From NCBI GenBank assembly GCA_002898575.1, contig BEHT01000010.1, positions 17,762 through 81,761 on the forward strand: a stretch of 64,000 nt of DNA, written 5' to 3'. Under the pieces are notes generated by a model. It saw nothing but the letters and a program-made list of their open reading frames with translations. It had not been told where the DNA came from and made no database searches. This document shows positions 25,649-34,716 of this stretch, one piece after another (position 1 is the first letter of the stretch; each line of letters starts with the position of its first letter). This stretch comes from a bacterium HR17 (GTDB lineage Bacteria; Armatimonadota; Fervidibacteria; Fervidibacterales; Fervidibacteraceae). The position numbers were made by a program, and so were the translations under genes.

Positions 25649-27423
25649 GGGGCGCTTGCCTCCTGCACCGTTTCAGTAGGTGTCAACTCGGCGTAAAGTT
25701 GCTGGCGCAACTGCAGCACTGTTTCCGTCACGCGGTCAAGGGGCACAAACAAGGGCTCCTTGCGGTTGCGGCGCAACCGCACTTCCGCCTCACCCCGCTC
25801 CCGCACTGACCGACCGACGACGATCTGGATGGGCACCCCCACCAAGTCCATGTCCTTGAACTTGACGCCCGCTCGTTCGTCGCGGTCGTCCAGCACGACC
25901 TCAACGCCCTCTGCTAGCAACTCGGCGTAGAGGCGTTCGGCGACATCCCGCAAGTCGCCGTCCGCTTCAATCGGCAAAACCCATGCCTCAAACGGGGCGA
26001 CACTGATGGGGAAAACGATGCCGTCCTCGTCGTGGCTGACCTCCACGACCGTCGCCAAGATGCGGCTGACGCCGATGCCATAGCAGCCCATCACAAAGGG
26101 TTTTTCTCTGCCGTCCTCGTCCACGAAAGTCGCCCGCATCGGTTCGCTGTAACGCGTGCCGAGTTTGAAGATGTGCCCGACTTCAATGGCGCTGCGCATC
26201 TGCAACTTGCCGTCGCAGCGGGCGCAACCGTCGCCGTCTTCGGCGAAGCGCAAATCGGCGAAGCGGTCAACGGGAAAGTCGCGCCCCCAGTTGGCGTTGA
26301 CGAAGTGTGTATCGGCTTCATTGGCGCCGATGACGAAATCGCGCAACACGGCGATGTCGTAATCCGCCAGCAATAAGACGCCCTTTTCCTTCAGCCCGAT
26401 GGGACCGCTGAACCCGACGGGCGCGTTGGTCAGCCGCTCAATGGTAGCGGCGTCCGCCATCCGCACCTTTTTGCCGACCTGTCGCATCAGTTTCGCTTCG
26501 TTAAGTTCGTGGTCACCCCGCACCATCGCTGCTACTATCGTTTCATCCTCAGCGATGTAAAGGAGCGTTTTGACCAGTTGGCTGGGTGGCACCCCCAAAA
26601 AGCGCGCCACTTCGTCCACCGTGCGTTGATTGGGCGTGTGCACTTTTTGCAAGGGCGCTCCGTGCGTTGTCCCGCGCTGAAGGGCCTCCTCAAACCCCTC
26701 GGACGGGCGGCGCTCCGCCCGCTCACGGTTGGCGGCGTAACCGCATTGCGGACATTGCAGCAAGCGGTCCTCTCCGCTGTCGGCGATAACCATGAACTCC
26801 AAATTTTCTGTCCCGCCGATGGCGCCCGCTTCCGCTTCCACGATGACGAAAGGCAACCCGCAGCGGGTGAAGATGCGGATGTAGGCTTGACGCATCGCCT
26901 CAAAACTTTTGTCCAGCCCCGCTGCGTCGCGGTCAAAACTGTAGGCGTCCTTCATGATGAATTCGCGCGCCCGAATGAGCCCGCCGCGCGGGCGCAACTC
27001 GTCGCGGAACTTCGTGCCAATTTGGTAAAGGTTCAACGGCAACTGGCGGTAAGACCGAACCATCTGCCGCACCAAGTCGGTGACGACTTCCTCATGGGTC
27101 GGACCGAGACAAAACCATCGCCCTTGCCGGTCGTGCACCTTCATCAGCAAGTCACCATACTCGTCCCAGCGCCCTGACTCTTGCCAGAGTTCTGCGGGGT
27201 GAGCGAACGGCATCAGCAACTCTTGGGCGCCAGCGCGGTTCATCTCCTCGCGGACGATGGCGATGATTTTCAGCAAACTCCGCCACGCCAGCGGCAGGTA
27301 GGTGTAGATACCTGCCGCCAGTTTGCGGATGAAACTCGCCCGCACCAACAACTGGTGACTGACCAGTTCCGCTTCCGCAGGCACTTCCCGCAGCGTCGTA
27401 AAAAGCATTTGGGACAACCGCAC
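25645..27423 (-). CDS. proS: Prolyl-tRNA synthetase, bacterial type
   Basis: 592 aa class II aminoacyl-tRNA synthetase. N-terminal motif 1 region ([36 protein letters not shown] in pieces), motif 2 ([21 protein letters not shown] in pieces), the YbaK-like editing insertion (about residues 240-380: [21 protein letters not shown]), and motif 3 [13 protein letters not shown]-terminal anticodon-binding domain present. It starts at GTG 27423. The stop overlaps the thiD ATG (ATGA). Confidence 0.96.
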   Translation of the reverse strand: MRLSQMLFTTLREVPAEAELVSHQLLVRASFIRKLAAGIYTYLPLAWRSLLKIIAIVREEMNRAGAQELLMPFAHPAELWQESGRWDEYGDLLMKVHDRQGRWFCLGPTHEEVVTDLVRQMVRSYRQLPLNLYQIGTKFRDELRPRGGLIRAREFIMKDAYSFDRDAAGLDKSFEAMRQAYIRIFTRCGLPFVIVEAEAGAIGGTENLEFMVIADSGEDRLLQCPQCGYAANRERAERRPSEGFEEALQRGTTHGAPLQKVHTPNQRTVDEVARFLGVPPSQLVKTLLYIAEDETIVAAMVRGDHELNEAKLMRQVGKKVRMADAATIERLTNAPVGFSGPIGLKEKGVLLLADYDIAVLRDFVIGANEADTHFVNANWGRDFPVDRFADLRFAEDGDGCARCDGKLQMRSAIEVGHIFKLGTRYSEPMRATFVDEDGREKPFVMGCYGIGVSRILATVVEVSHDEDGIVFPISVAPFEAWVLPIEADGDLRDVAERLYAELLAEGVEVVLDDRDERAGVKFKDMDLVGVPIQIVVGRSVRERGEAEVRLRRNRKEPLFVPLDRVTETVLQLRQQLYAELTPTETVQEASAP

Positions 27424-27469
27424 ACGACATCACCTCAAACCCTCATCTCCGCGACGCAGCATCTGTGGT

Positions 27470-28630
27470 TTACTGTTGCCCCCGCCCGAACAGGACGAAA
27501 TGCAAATCCTTCAGCGTGATGAACAGGAACAGGGCGACGATGAAGGCAAAGCCGATGTAAGTCGCCTTGACCTCCAAGTTGTAGATGCGCCGGCGGCTGA
27601 CCAGTTCCACCAGCAAAAACAGGATGCGCCCACCGTCCAAGAGCGGCAAAGGGAAGAGGTTGATGATGGCTAAGGCGAAACTGATGATGGCGAACACACG
27701 CACTTGCTCCATGACGCCCCGCCACCGGGACGCGACGACTTCGTAAACGATGCGGACAGGCCCTGACACCTCCCGCAACAAAAACGGCTGCGTCAGGGGT
27801 AAAGTGACTTGCCGCAGAGCGTCACCCAAGTTCAGCCAAGTCAGCGGGATCGCCCGCGCTAAGCGGTCCTGCCACGCAAGCCCTGGCTCTGGCTCCAACT
27901 TAAAAGCGATGCCGATAAGCCCGATGGTCTGCGGTTCCAACCGTCCCAACACGCGCTGTAACCATTGCTGCCAACGGCGCGCGGAGGGGGCAGGACGATG
28001 GGTCAAGTAATAAACGGTGCGCTCGTTGGGCACGAGCACCACCGCCCACTCGCGAAAATCCCGCCGCACTATCAAGCGGACCGGTTTGCCCGGATGGCTG
28101 GCGATGTAGCAACGCACTTCGTTGAGAAAAGTTTCCGAGTAGGGGACAGACGGTCGCAGGTAGGCGAAACCGACGATTTCGTCGCCGGGGCGCAATCCAG
28201 CTTGTGCTGCTGGGCTTCCTTCCACCACCGCACCGATTTCCGTCGTCGGGCGCAGCCCCGCACTCCATAGACTGTAAACGAACAGCAAGATGACGGCGAC
28301 GACGATGTTGGTCAGCGGTCCAGCGGCGATAACAGCGATGCGGCGCAACAAGTCGCGTGTCGGTCGGGCGAAGGGGCTGCTCGGCTGCTGCGTCAAGTCT
28401 TGCTCAATTTCTAAAATCCGCACGAACCCACCAAACAGAAACAGCAACCGCAAGTGATACTGCACCCCGTCTCTACCTGTCCACTTGAGGAGCGACGGTC
28501 CAAAGCCGATGGAGAACTCTTGCACCGTCAACCCCGCGCGCCGTGCGACCCAAAAGTGCCCCCATTCGTGCACGAGGATGAGCATGCCCAACCCTAAGAG
28601 GGCGAGCCCGAAAGCGGTCAACTTATCCAT
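27470..28630 (-). CDS. rseP: RIP zinc metalloprotease (site-2 protease)
   Basis: 386 aa integral membrane protease that cleaves anti-sigma factors and signal peptides within the membrane. The active site HEWGH is at residues 21-25 in the first helix. A PDZ domain follows at ~115-200 (GAVVEGSPAAQAGLRPGDEI in pieces). The second catalytic motif is NLFPLPLLDGGRILF in the late helix. It lies between the CdsA-position gene and proS, the standard order in many genomes. Confidence 0.95.
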   Translation of the reverse strand: MDKLTAFGLALLGLGMLILVHEWGHFWVARRAGLTVQEFSIGFGPSLLKWTGRDGVQYHLRLLFLFGGFVRILEIEQDLTQQPSSPFARPTRDLLRRIAVIAAGPLTNIVVAVILLFVYSLWSAGLRPTTEIGAVVEGSPAAQAGLRPGDEIVGFAYLRPSVPYSETFLNEVRCYIASHPGKPVRLIVRRDFREWAVVLVPNERTVYYLTHRPAPSARRWQQWLQRVLGRLEPQTIGLIGIAFKLEPEPGLAWQDRLARAIPLTWLNLGDALRQVTLPLTQPFLLREVSGPVRIVYEVVASRWRGVMEQVRVFAIISFALAIINLFPLPLLDGGRILFLLVELVSRRRIYNLEVKATYIGFAFIVALFLFITLKDLHFVLFGRGQQ

Positions 28631-28672
28631 GTTCGGTCGCCTCGCTTCGCAAAGGATGACCGCTGGCAGCCA

Positions 28673-29602
28673 TCACCGCAGCCCCCACAGCCATCCTGCC
28701 CCGACCACAAAAAATGCTACGACCAAACCGACGAAGCGCAAGGTGTAAAAGCCCACCCACGGCACATAGAACGGTGCGTCTTTCGGGCGTTGGTGGCGGT
28801 GCTCTATCGTTGCGGGGTCGTGCTCTTGGCTTGTGCCTGCCACCGCACGGAGTGCGAACACGACGACCCAATGGGCAACGGCGATGGCGGCACCAAATAA
28901 AGCGGACATTAGGGCGTTCGTCCACGAACTGGTCAGACCACCGATAGCGCCTGCCAAGATAAGGGCGGCGCCGACCGCGATGACCGCACGCTGCCACGGC
29001 GTCGGCGTAAGCGCGGCACTTCGGACTGCCGCCCACATCGCGATCCAGGTGGCGATACCGATGCCGGTCCCTTGGGTGCTGACCAGCACCGCCCACGCAC
29101 CACCTCCTAACCCGACGACGATACCGACGAGCGCACATCCCACATCCCGCACCAAGAACTCGCGCAACCGCGCGGCAAACGACGCGCGGTGGTCGCGGTC
29201 GCCTTGCCAAAGGTAAAGCAGAAGGGTTGTGAACGCTAACAGCACCATCATCACCGCTACCGTGAGCGCCAGCAAAACACCGTCGTTGACGATCCACAGC
29301 GGCGATGTAAACGCTGCCGCCTGTCCCTGTTCACGAACCATTTGGGCGATAGCGCGGTCGCTTTTGCCGATGTAAAAACACAACAGGACGCATGTGAGCG
29401 CCAACGAAGCCGTTAATTGATCCGCTGCACCGACCCGGCGCGGGAAAAGCAGCCGGGGTATTTCCCACGCAATGCCGTAGGCAAGGGCGCACGCGATGAC
29501 CAGCGCCGGTAGCCCCGCTCGCCACAGGTAACCGTCCAGCGGCAGCAGCAATAAGCCGACCAGAAAAATGGCTTCCGTTAACCCCCTATCGCGACGCAAC
29601 AT
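28673..29602 (-). CDS. Polytopic membrane protein in the cdsA position, CdsA signature eroded
   Basis: 309 aa, eight or nine predicted membrane helices. Between uppS and rseP, cdsA (phosphatidate cytidylyltransferase) is expected. The C-terminal piece KDAPFYVPWVGFYTLRF has the K-D, P, G and R positions of the CdsA signature but lacks its PGHGG and DRxD residues, and no DT-A-Y motif is seen. It is therefore either a diverged, possibly inactive homologue or an unrelated protein. The start at 29602 has GGAGGGG six bases upstream and overlaps uppS by 17 bp. Function not assigned. Confidence 0.7.
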   Translation of the reverse strand: MLRRDRGLTEAIFLVGLLLLPLDGYLWRAGLPALVIACALAYGIAWEIPRLLFPRRVGAADQLTASLALTCVLLCFYIGKSDRAIAQMVREQGQAAAFTSPLWIVNDGVLLALTVAVMMVLLAFTTLLLYLWQGDRDHRASFAARLREFLVRDVGCALVGIVVGLGGGAWAVLVSTQGTGIGIATWIAMWAAVRSAALTPTPWQRAVIAVGAALILAGAIGGLTSSWTNALMSALFGAAIAVAHWVVVFALRAVAGTSQEHDPATIEHRHQRPKDAPFYVPWVGFYTLRFVGLVVAFFVVGAGWLWGLR

Positions 29603-30365
29603 GAGAAACCCCTCCGAAACGCCGTTCGCGATGCTGGTAGTGCAGCAGGGCAATGAAAAACTCGCGACGGTTAAAATCCGGCCACAGCGTCGGCGTCACA
29701 TAGAACTCAGTGTAAGCAATTTGCCACAACAGGAAGTTGCTGACGCGTTGTTCGCCCCCCGTGCGGATGAGCAAGTCAGGGTCAGGTTGACCAGCCGTGT
29801 CCAAGCAGTTGGCGATCGCTGCTTCATCTATTGCGTCTGGCGACAACACACCGTCAGCGACCGCATGGGCTAACGCCCGCACCGCCCGCACCAGTTCGTT
29901 GCGCCCGCCGTAGTTGATCGCCACATTCAAAGTCAGTGCTGTGTTGTCGCGGGTCAACGCCTCGCTGTCGCGCAAGGTTTTCACGAGGTTCGCCGGCAGC
30001 CCGTCCGTCACGCCGATGTGGCGGATACGCACGCCGTTGGCGTGCAGTTCAGCGCGCTCGCGCTGCAATGTCGCGTCAATCAAGCGCAAGAGGGCGCGCA
30101 CCTCCAGCGAGGGGCGACGCCAATTTTCGGTAGAAAAAGCGTAGAGGGTCAGAAACGGGATACCCAACTGCACGCAGGCTTCCACCACTTGCCGGGTCGC
30201 ACGGGCACCGGCGCGGTGCCCGTGCAATACAGGTAAACCTCGCTGGCGTGCCCACCGCCGATTGCCGTCCATGATGATGGCGACATGGCGGGGCAAGCGT
30301 TCCATATCCAGTAAGGCGCGCAAGGCGTCCTCGCTGAGTTCCGCCCACTGCGTGGGATCGGTCAC
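29586..30365 (-). CDS. uppS: Isoprenyl (undecaprenyl) diphosphate synthase
   Basis: 259 aa cis-prenyltransferase making the C55 carrier lipid for cell-wall synthesis. Landmarks: HVAIIMDGNRRWARQRGL with the catalytic Asp, GHRAGARATRQVVEAC, LYAFSTENWRRP, and the C-terminal DLLIRTGGEQRVSNFLLWQ and TLWPDF. The start overlaps the upstream small gene (ATGA). Confidence 0.96.
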   Translation of the reverse strand: MTDPTQWAELSEDALRALLDMERLPRHVAIIMDGNRRWARQRGLPVLHGHRAGARATRQVVEACVQLGIPFLTLYAFSTENWRRPSLEVRALLRLIDATLQRERAELHANGVRIRHIGVTDGLPANLVKTLRDSEALTRDNTALTLNVAINYGGRNELVRAVRALAHAVADGVLSPDAIDEAAIANCLDTAGQPDPDLLIRTGGEQRVSNFLLWQIAYTEFYVTPTLWPDFNRREFFIALLHYQHRERRFGGVSHVASR

Positions 30366-30616
30366 TCCGTCTCACCCGCTTGCCGGGCGATGTCCTCGGT
30401 TTTGTAGGGCAACCACTCCGGCGCCACGATCAACACCACTTCATCGTCGTGCTGGCGCACGCAAATGACCCGCCACGCTACAGGCGCACCGCCATGTCGG
30501 CTTTTGGGCGGGCGCGTCTGTATGACCCGCACCGTTACGGCGCCGTCTGTCTTTTCCAACAGTGCCAACGCTTCCGTTTGCCTCAGACCGATGACATCGG
30601 GCAACGGCGGCATCAA
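30362..30616 (-). CDS. Small PASTA-like protein
   Basis: 84 aa. The sequence LPDVIGLRQTEALALLEK and the later VICVRQHDDEVVLIVAPEW follow the PASTA fold pattern (PDV-G, helix, two strands) found in penicillin-binding proteins and PknB kinases. It has no membrane segment or signal. It overlaps frr (start) and uppS (stop) by four bases each, so it is a fully integrated operon member. Such small genes between frr and uppS are hypothetical; the role is unknown. Confidence 0.75.
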   Translation of the reverse strand: MMPPLPDVIGLRQTEALALLEKTDGAVTVRVIQTRPPKSRHGGAPVAWRVICVRQHDDEVVLIVAPEWLPYKTEDIARQAGETE

Positions 30617-31179
30617 CTCTCCAAGACCTCCTGCTCTTTGGCTTTACGCAGTTCATCCACTTTCTGGATATACCGTTCGGTCAACTTGTCTAAGTCCTCG
30701 CGCGCTCGGCGCAGGGCGTCTTCTGAGATGCCCGGTTGTTTGTCCAATTTGCGCAATTCTTCCTGGGCATCCTTACGGATGTTGCGGATGGCGATTTTGC
30801 CGTGCTCTGAGCGTTGATTGACCAGTTTCAACAGTTCTCGGCGCCGCTCTTCCGTAAGCGGTGGTAGGTTGATGCGCAGGACTTTACCGTCGTTGACGGG
30901 GTTCAGACTCAACGGCGAATTGGTGATGGCTTTACGGATGGGTTCCAACATCTGCTTGTCCCACGGGTCAATGATCAGCGTGCGTGGGTCTGGGACGGTG
31001 ATGCTTGCCAGTTCACGGATTTCGTAGGGGGCGCCGTAGTATTCCACGCGAATGCCGTCTAAGATCGCCGGCGACGCCCGTCCCGTCCGCAGGGCTGCCA
31101 ATTCCTGCGCGGTCACTTCCACGCTCTTCTTCATCCGCTCTTCCGCGTCAGCGAGGATCTTTTTGATGGGCTCCAGCAT
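30613..31179 (-). CDS. frr: Ribosome recycling factor
   Basis: 188 aa, full length. Splits post-termination ribosomes with EF-G. Signature: ELAALRTGRASPAILDGIRVEYYG in pieces, DKQMLEPIRKAI, INLPPLTEERRRELLK, then helical tail. It follows pyrH by 49 bp in the usual tsf-pyrH-frr order. Confidence 0.97.
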   Translation of the reverse strand: MLEPIKKILADAEERMKKSVEVTAQELAALRTGRASPAILDGIRVEYYGAPYEIRELASITVPDPRTLIIDPWDKQMLEPIRKAITNSPLSLNPVNDGKVLRINLPPLTEERRRELLKLVNQRSEHGKIAIRNIRKDAQEELRKLDKQPGISEDALRRAREDLDKLTERYIQKVDELRKAKEQEVLES

Positions 31180-31228
31180 GTGTCTTTCACCTGCCTAGCA
31201 AAGGTGGCGTTAAACATCTGTTGCACCT

Positions 31229-31948
31229 TCACATGACGATCGTGCCGATCGGCTCCCCACACACGGTGCGCACGAGGTTGCCTGGCACGGTGATGTTGAA
31301 GACGACGATGGGGATGTTGCGTTCCCAACTGAGGGAGAACGCCGTTGCGTCCATCACGCGCAGGTTCAGTTCCAACGCTTTGGCAAAACTGATCCGTTCA
31401 AAGCGCACCGCTGCAGGGTCTTGATGCGGGTCGCGGTCGTAAACGCCATCTACATCGGTGCCTTTTAAGATGACTTCGGCTTTGATTTGTGCCGCGCGCA
31501 AAACGGCTGCGGTGTCGGTGGAAAAAAACGGGTGTCCTGTGCCGGCGGCGAAGATGACGATGCGCCCCTTTTCCAGGTGGCGGACGGCGCGCCGTTGAAT
31601 AAACGGTTCACAGACCGCGCGGATCTCAAAGGCGCTCATGACCCGTGTCTCCAAGCCGCAGCGCTCCAACGCCTCTTGGAGCGCCAAAGCGTTGATAACG
31701 GTCGCCAACATGCCGATATAGTCGGCTGCCACGCGGTCCATGCCGCGCATCACAGCCGCTTCCACACCCCGAAAAAAGTTCCCACCGCCGACGACAATGC
31801 CGATGTCCACGCCCAAAGCGTGCACCGCGCGAATTTCATCGGCGATGCGGTTGACGACGGTGTCATCTAACCCGAAACCGCTGGTTCCACCCAGCACCTC
31901 TCCGCTCATCTTCAAAACGATGCGGCGCCACCGAGGTTGCCCGCTCAT
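31229..31948 (-). CDS. pyrH: UMP kinase
   Basis: 239 aa amino-acid-kinase-fold enzyme converting UMP to UDP. Landmarks: RRIVLKMSGEVLGG, DIGIVVGGGNFFRG, ADYIGMLATVINALAL, TGHPFFSTDTAAVLRA, and GTDVDGVYDRDP. The long upstream frame (to 32236) lies over tsf and is rejected in favour of the ATG at 31948. Confidence 0.96.
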   Translation of the reverse strand: MSGQPRWRRIVLKMSGEVLGGTSGFGLDDTVVNRIADEIRAVHALGVDIGIVVGGGNFFRGVEAAVMRGMDRVAADYIGMLATVINALALQEALERCGLETRVMSAFEIRAVCEPFIQRRAVRHLEKGRIVIFAAGTGHPFFSTDTAAVLRAAQIKAEVILKGTDVDGVYDRDPHQDPAAVRFERISFAKALELNLRVMDATAFSLSWERNIPIVVFNITVPGNLVRTVCGEPIGTIVM

Positions 31949-31976
31949 ACCGATCGCCTCACCGGATCGCAAGCGC

Positions 31977-32579
31977 TCAATCCCCGACCGCCATGCGCAC
32001 GAAGCGGCGGACGACGATGTTTTCGCCGAACAGGGCAATCTTTTCGCGGATAAGTTCCCCGACGGTTTTGCTGTCATCGCGGATGCAGGCTTGTTCCAAC
32101 AGACACACTTCCTCAAAAAACTTGTTGAGCCGTTCCTCCGCGATGCGTTCGGCGTCCTCGGGCGAGTTGCCGTCAGCGATGGCTTTTTCGTAAAAAAGCC
32201 GTCGTTGCTCGGCGACGATGTCCGCCGGCACATCATCGCGGGAGATGTATTGGGGGTTCATGCCTGCCACTTGCATCGCGATCTCTTGTGCCAGTTGTTG
32301 AAACTCGGGGGTGCGGGCGACAAAGTCGCTTTCACAATTGACCTCCACCATCGCTCCCAAGCGGTTGCCGTGATGGATGTAACAGGCGATCACTCCTTCC
32401 CGCGCGACGCGCCCCAATTTCTTCTCTGCCTTTAGCAAACCGGCAGCCCGCAACAATTCACGCGCCTTCTCCACATCGCCTTGGGCTTGTTCTAAGGCGC
32501 GTTTGCAGTCCATTACGCCAGCGCCAGTTTCTTCCCGCAGGCGCTTGATATCTTCTACGGACACTTTGCTCGCTGCCAC
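31977..32579 (-). CDS. tsf: Elongation factor Ts
   Basis: 200 aa, the short form of EF-Ts as in Thermus and cyanobacteria. It is the nucleotide-exchange factor for EF-Tu. N-terminal UBA domain (IKRLREETGAGVMDCKRAL), then the core with EGVIACYIHHGNRLGAMVEVN in pieces and SDFVART. It lies 24 bp after rpsB. The length is about 200 rather than 280 because the second core subdomain is reduced. Confidence 0.96.
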   Translation of the reverse strand: MAASKVSVEDIKRLREETGAGVMDCKRALEQAQGDVEKARELLRAAGLLKAEKKLGRVAREGVIACYIHHGNRLGAMVEVNCESDFVARTPEFQQLAQEIAMQVAGMNPQYISRDDVPADIVAEQRRLFYEKAIADGNSPEDAERIAEERLNKFFEEVCLLEQACIRDDSKTVGELIREKIALFGENIVVRRFVRMAVGD

Positions 32580-32603
32580 GCTTTGTCCCTCCTTGCCCAG
32601 AGT

Positions 32604-33503
32604 TTACGCTTTCTCTTCAGGCAAATCCGAGTAGGCTTCATAGAGGCGCGCCAGTTCTTCAGGCGGGATGTCGCTTTCCTCTGACGAGACGGCGACGACC
32701 TCGCGGGGCTCTGCTTCCGTTGCGGCAGCCGGTGCAGGTGCGGGGACGGGTTCCCCCGCCGGCGCGGTTTCCGCGACAGTCCCCTCTTCCGACGGCGGTT
32801 GTTCTTTAGTTGCGGCTTGGCGCAGCGCCAAGCCTTCCCGCGCCGCTTCGGCGATCTTGCCGGTGATTAATCGGATAGAGCGGATCGCGTCATCGTTGCC
32901 GGGGATAGGGATGTCCACTGTATCAGGGTCGCAGTTGGTGTCCACGATGGCGATGACAGGAATGCCCAACTTGCGGGCTTCTTGGATGGCAATTTCCTCG
33001 CGCCGCACATCTACAACATACAGGACATCGGGCAAACGCTCCATGTTCTCAATGCCTGCCAGCAACTTTTCCAGTTTCGCCAGTTGCTTGCGCAACCGCA
33101 CACTTTCTTTTTTGGGGAGCACATCCATGAGACCGCTCCGCTCCATCTCCCGCAATTCGTTGAGGTAGTCAATGCGGGAGCGGATGGTGGAGAAATTGGT
33201 CAGTGTGCCGGGCAACCACCGCGTCGTCACATAGAACATGCCACAATGTTTGGCGGCTTCCTCAATGGGTTCTTGGGCTTGGCGTTTTGTGCCGACAAAC
33301 AACACAGTGCCGCCTTGTGCCACTGTGTCCCGCACAAAAGCGTAGGCTTGCTCCAATTGCGCCAAGGTCTTGTGTAGGTCAATGATGTAAATGTCTTGCC
33401 GCTTGCCGAAAATGAAGCGGCGCATGTGCGGATGCCAGCGTCGCGTCAGGTGACCGAAATGCACCCCGGCTTCCAGAAGTTCACGCATCGTTACGACAGC
33501 CAA
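32604..33503 (-). CDS. rpsB: 30S ribosomal protein S2
   Basis: 299 aa. The TTG at 33503 is chosen because it gives the conserved start [18 protein letters not shown] and has AAGGGGGG about six bases upstream. Other landmarks: [18 protein letters not shown]-like [24 protein letters not shown], and [10 protein letters not shown]-terminal tail of about 65 residues, rich in Ala/Pro/Glu, extends beyond the usual core. First gene of the long minus-strand operon. Confidence 0.95.
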   Translation of the reverse strand: MAVVTMRELLEAGVHFGHLTRRWHPHMRRFIFGKRQDIYIIDLHKTLAQLEQAYAFVRDTVAQGGTVLFVGTKRQAQEPIEEAAKHCGMFYVTTRWLPGTLTNFSTIRSRIDYLNELREMERSGLMDVLPKKESVRLRKQLAKLEKLLAGIENMERLPDVLYVVDVRREEIAIQEARKLGIPVIAIVDTNCDPDTVDIPIPGNDDAIRSIRLITGKIAEAAREGLALRQAATKEQPPSEEGTVAETAPAGEPVPAPAPAAATEAEPREVVAVSSEESDIPPEELARLYEAYSDLPEEKA

Positions 33504-33510
33504 AGTAATT

Positions 33511-33623
33511 CCCCCCTTAACTGGCTTTTGCGGGGCTTGTGAACGCATGGCAAAGTTTAACGCACGCGTTCAGGAAAGTCCACGCTACGGTGCCGCACAG
33601 CGACAGGGCACCGTTAAGGGGGG
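33511..33623. promoter_or_regulatory. Inverted repeat covering both Shine-Dalgarno sites of the rpsB/Gfo divergent region
   Basis: CCCCCCTTAAC (33511-33521) and GTTAAGGGGGG (33613-33623) are perfect 11-base complements. On the minus strand the first contains the rpsB ribosome binding site; on the plus strand the second contains that of the Gfo/Idh gene. In an rpsB leader transcript starting upstream of 33623 the two would pair and hide the site. Whether a transcript starts that far upstream is not known. Confidence 0.5.
33587..33614. promoter_or_regulatory. Palindrome ACGGTGCC/GGCACCGT, possible operator or leader hairpin
   Basis: ACGGTGCC (33587-33594), 12-base spacer, GGCACCGT (33607-33614). 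The right half continues as GGCACCGTTAAG, matching the right half of the palindrome before the SorC-like regulator at 54231-54240 (GCACCGTTAA). It could be an operator for that regulator, or part of an rpsB leader hairpin. Confidence 0.4.
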
Positions 33624-33631
33624 CAAGCGCT

Positions 33632-34669
33632 ATGCCTGCCACCGTCGGCGTCGCGGTCATCGGCTGCGGCGGTATCAGCGGGACGCACCTGCGGACCCTC
33701 GTCAGTTTGTCCGGCGTGCAGGTGCAGGTCGTTTGCGATGTTGACGAGGGGCGCGCCAAGCAGCGCGCCGAGGAGTTCAGCGTCCCCCACTGGACGACCG
33801 ACTATCGTGCCGCCCTCGCCGACGACAAGGTGCAAGCGGTCTTCGTTTTGGTTCCGCAAGGGCATCACGCCGAGGTTGTCCTCGCCGCCGCGCAAGCGGG
33901 CAAACACATCTTCTGCGAAAAGCCGATGGCGATGAGCGTCGCGGAGTGCAAGGCGATGAACGCTGCTGTCAAGGCGGCAGGAGTCATCCTACAAATCGGC
34001 TATGTCATGCGGTTCAGCGAAGATGCCCAGAAGATCAAGGAGTGGCTCAACCGCATCGGTCGTCCTGTCGTGTTCCGAGATGTCTGGGCAGTTGTGCGGG
34101 GTTCACCCGCCAAGTGGGTGCACGATGTAAAGATGGGCGGTGGCACTTTGTGGGAGAACTCCCACTGGCTGGACTTTATGAACTGGCTGTTCGGGCGACC
34201 GATTCAAGTTTTCGCCAAATTGCGACGCTTCAAACCCGAAGACACGACGGCGTGGGACACGACTTTGGTCGTCGTGGATTACGCTGGCGGTGACCTCGCC
34301 CTCTGGGGCGAGGCGTGGACGGCGCCGGGATTTGGTTGGAACTACATTCGCTACCGTTCTGTCCGCCCTCACTTGGACATCATCGGACCTCAAGGTAGCG
34401 TTCACTTCCCTGCTCCAGACGGCAGCAGAGTGGCAGCGTTGTTTTTGAACCGCGCAGGCGATGCCCCTGTGGAAACCCACGAGTGGCAGTCAGATTGGGG
34501 TGCGACCGCTGATGGCTACCGACGCGAAGTGGAGCACTTTTTTGAGTGCGTCCGTGAAGGCAAGCAACCTCTTTGCACGGGTGAGGACGGCGAATGGGCA
34601 ATTCAAATTGCCGAAGGCGCCGTCCGATCCCACCACCTCGGTCAACCCGTCCGACTGCCGCTGGAGTGA
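33632..34669 (+). CDS. Gfo/Idh/MocA family oxidoreductase
   Basis: 345 aa NAD(P)-dependent sugar or inositol dehydrogenase-type enzyme. Rossmann motif GVAVIGCGGISGTHL at the N-terminus, then the CEKPMAMS motif with the catalytic Lys (about residues 91-98), and a C-terminal alpha/beta domain (GGTLWENSHWLDFMNWLFG with a His near residue 175). ATG 33632 has AAGGGGGG upstream; the open frame to 33539 is rejected. First gene of a four-gene carbohydrate-type cluster. The substrate cannot be read from the sequence. Confidence 0.92.
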   Translation: MPATVGVAVIGCGGISGTHLRTLVSLSGVQVQVVCDVDEGRAKQRAEEFSVPHWTTDYRAALADDKVQAVFVLVPQGHHAEVVLAAAQAGKHIFCEKPMAMSVAECKAMNAAVKAAGVILQIGYVMRFSEDAQKIKEWLNRIGRPVVFRDVWAVVRGSPAKWVHDVKMGGGTLWENSHWLDFMNWLFGRPIQVFAKLRRFKPEDTTAWDTTLVVVDYAGGDLALWGEAWTAPGFGWNYIRYRSVRPHLDIIGPQGSVHFPAPDGSRVAALFLNRAGDAPVETHEWQSDWGATADGYRREVEHFFECVREGKQPLCTGEDGEWAIQIAEGAVRSHHLGQPVRLPLE

Positions 34670-34716
34670 TTTTCAGGCAGGGTCTCAACGCCGCTGTTTG
34701 GGAGGCGATTTGGGCG

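Noticed and set aside
28623..29297. Minus-strand frame inside the CdsA-position gene
   Set aside because: Shadow of the membrane protein in another frame; Arg/Gly-rich and without a ribosome site.
31949..32236. N-terminal extension of pyrH
   Set aside because: It lies over tsf, has no family match, and the ATG at 31948 fits.
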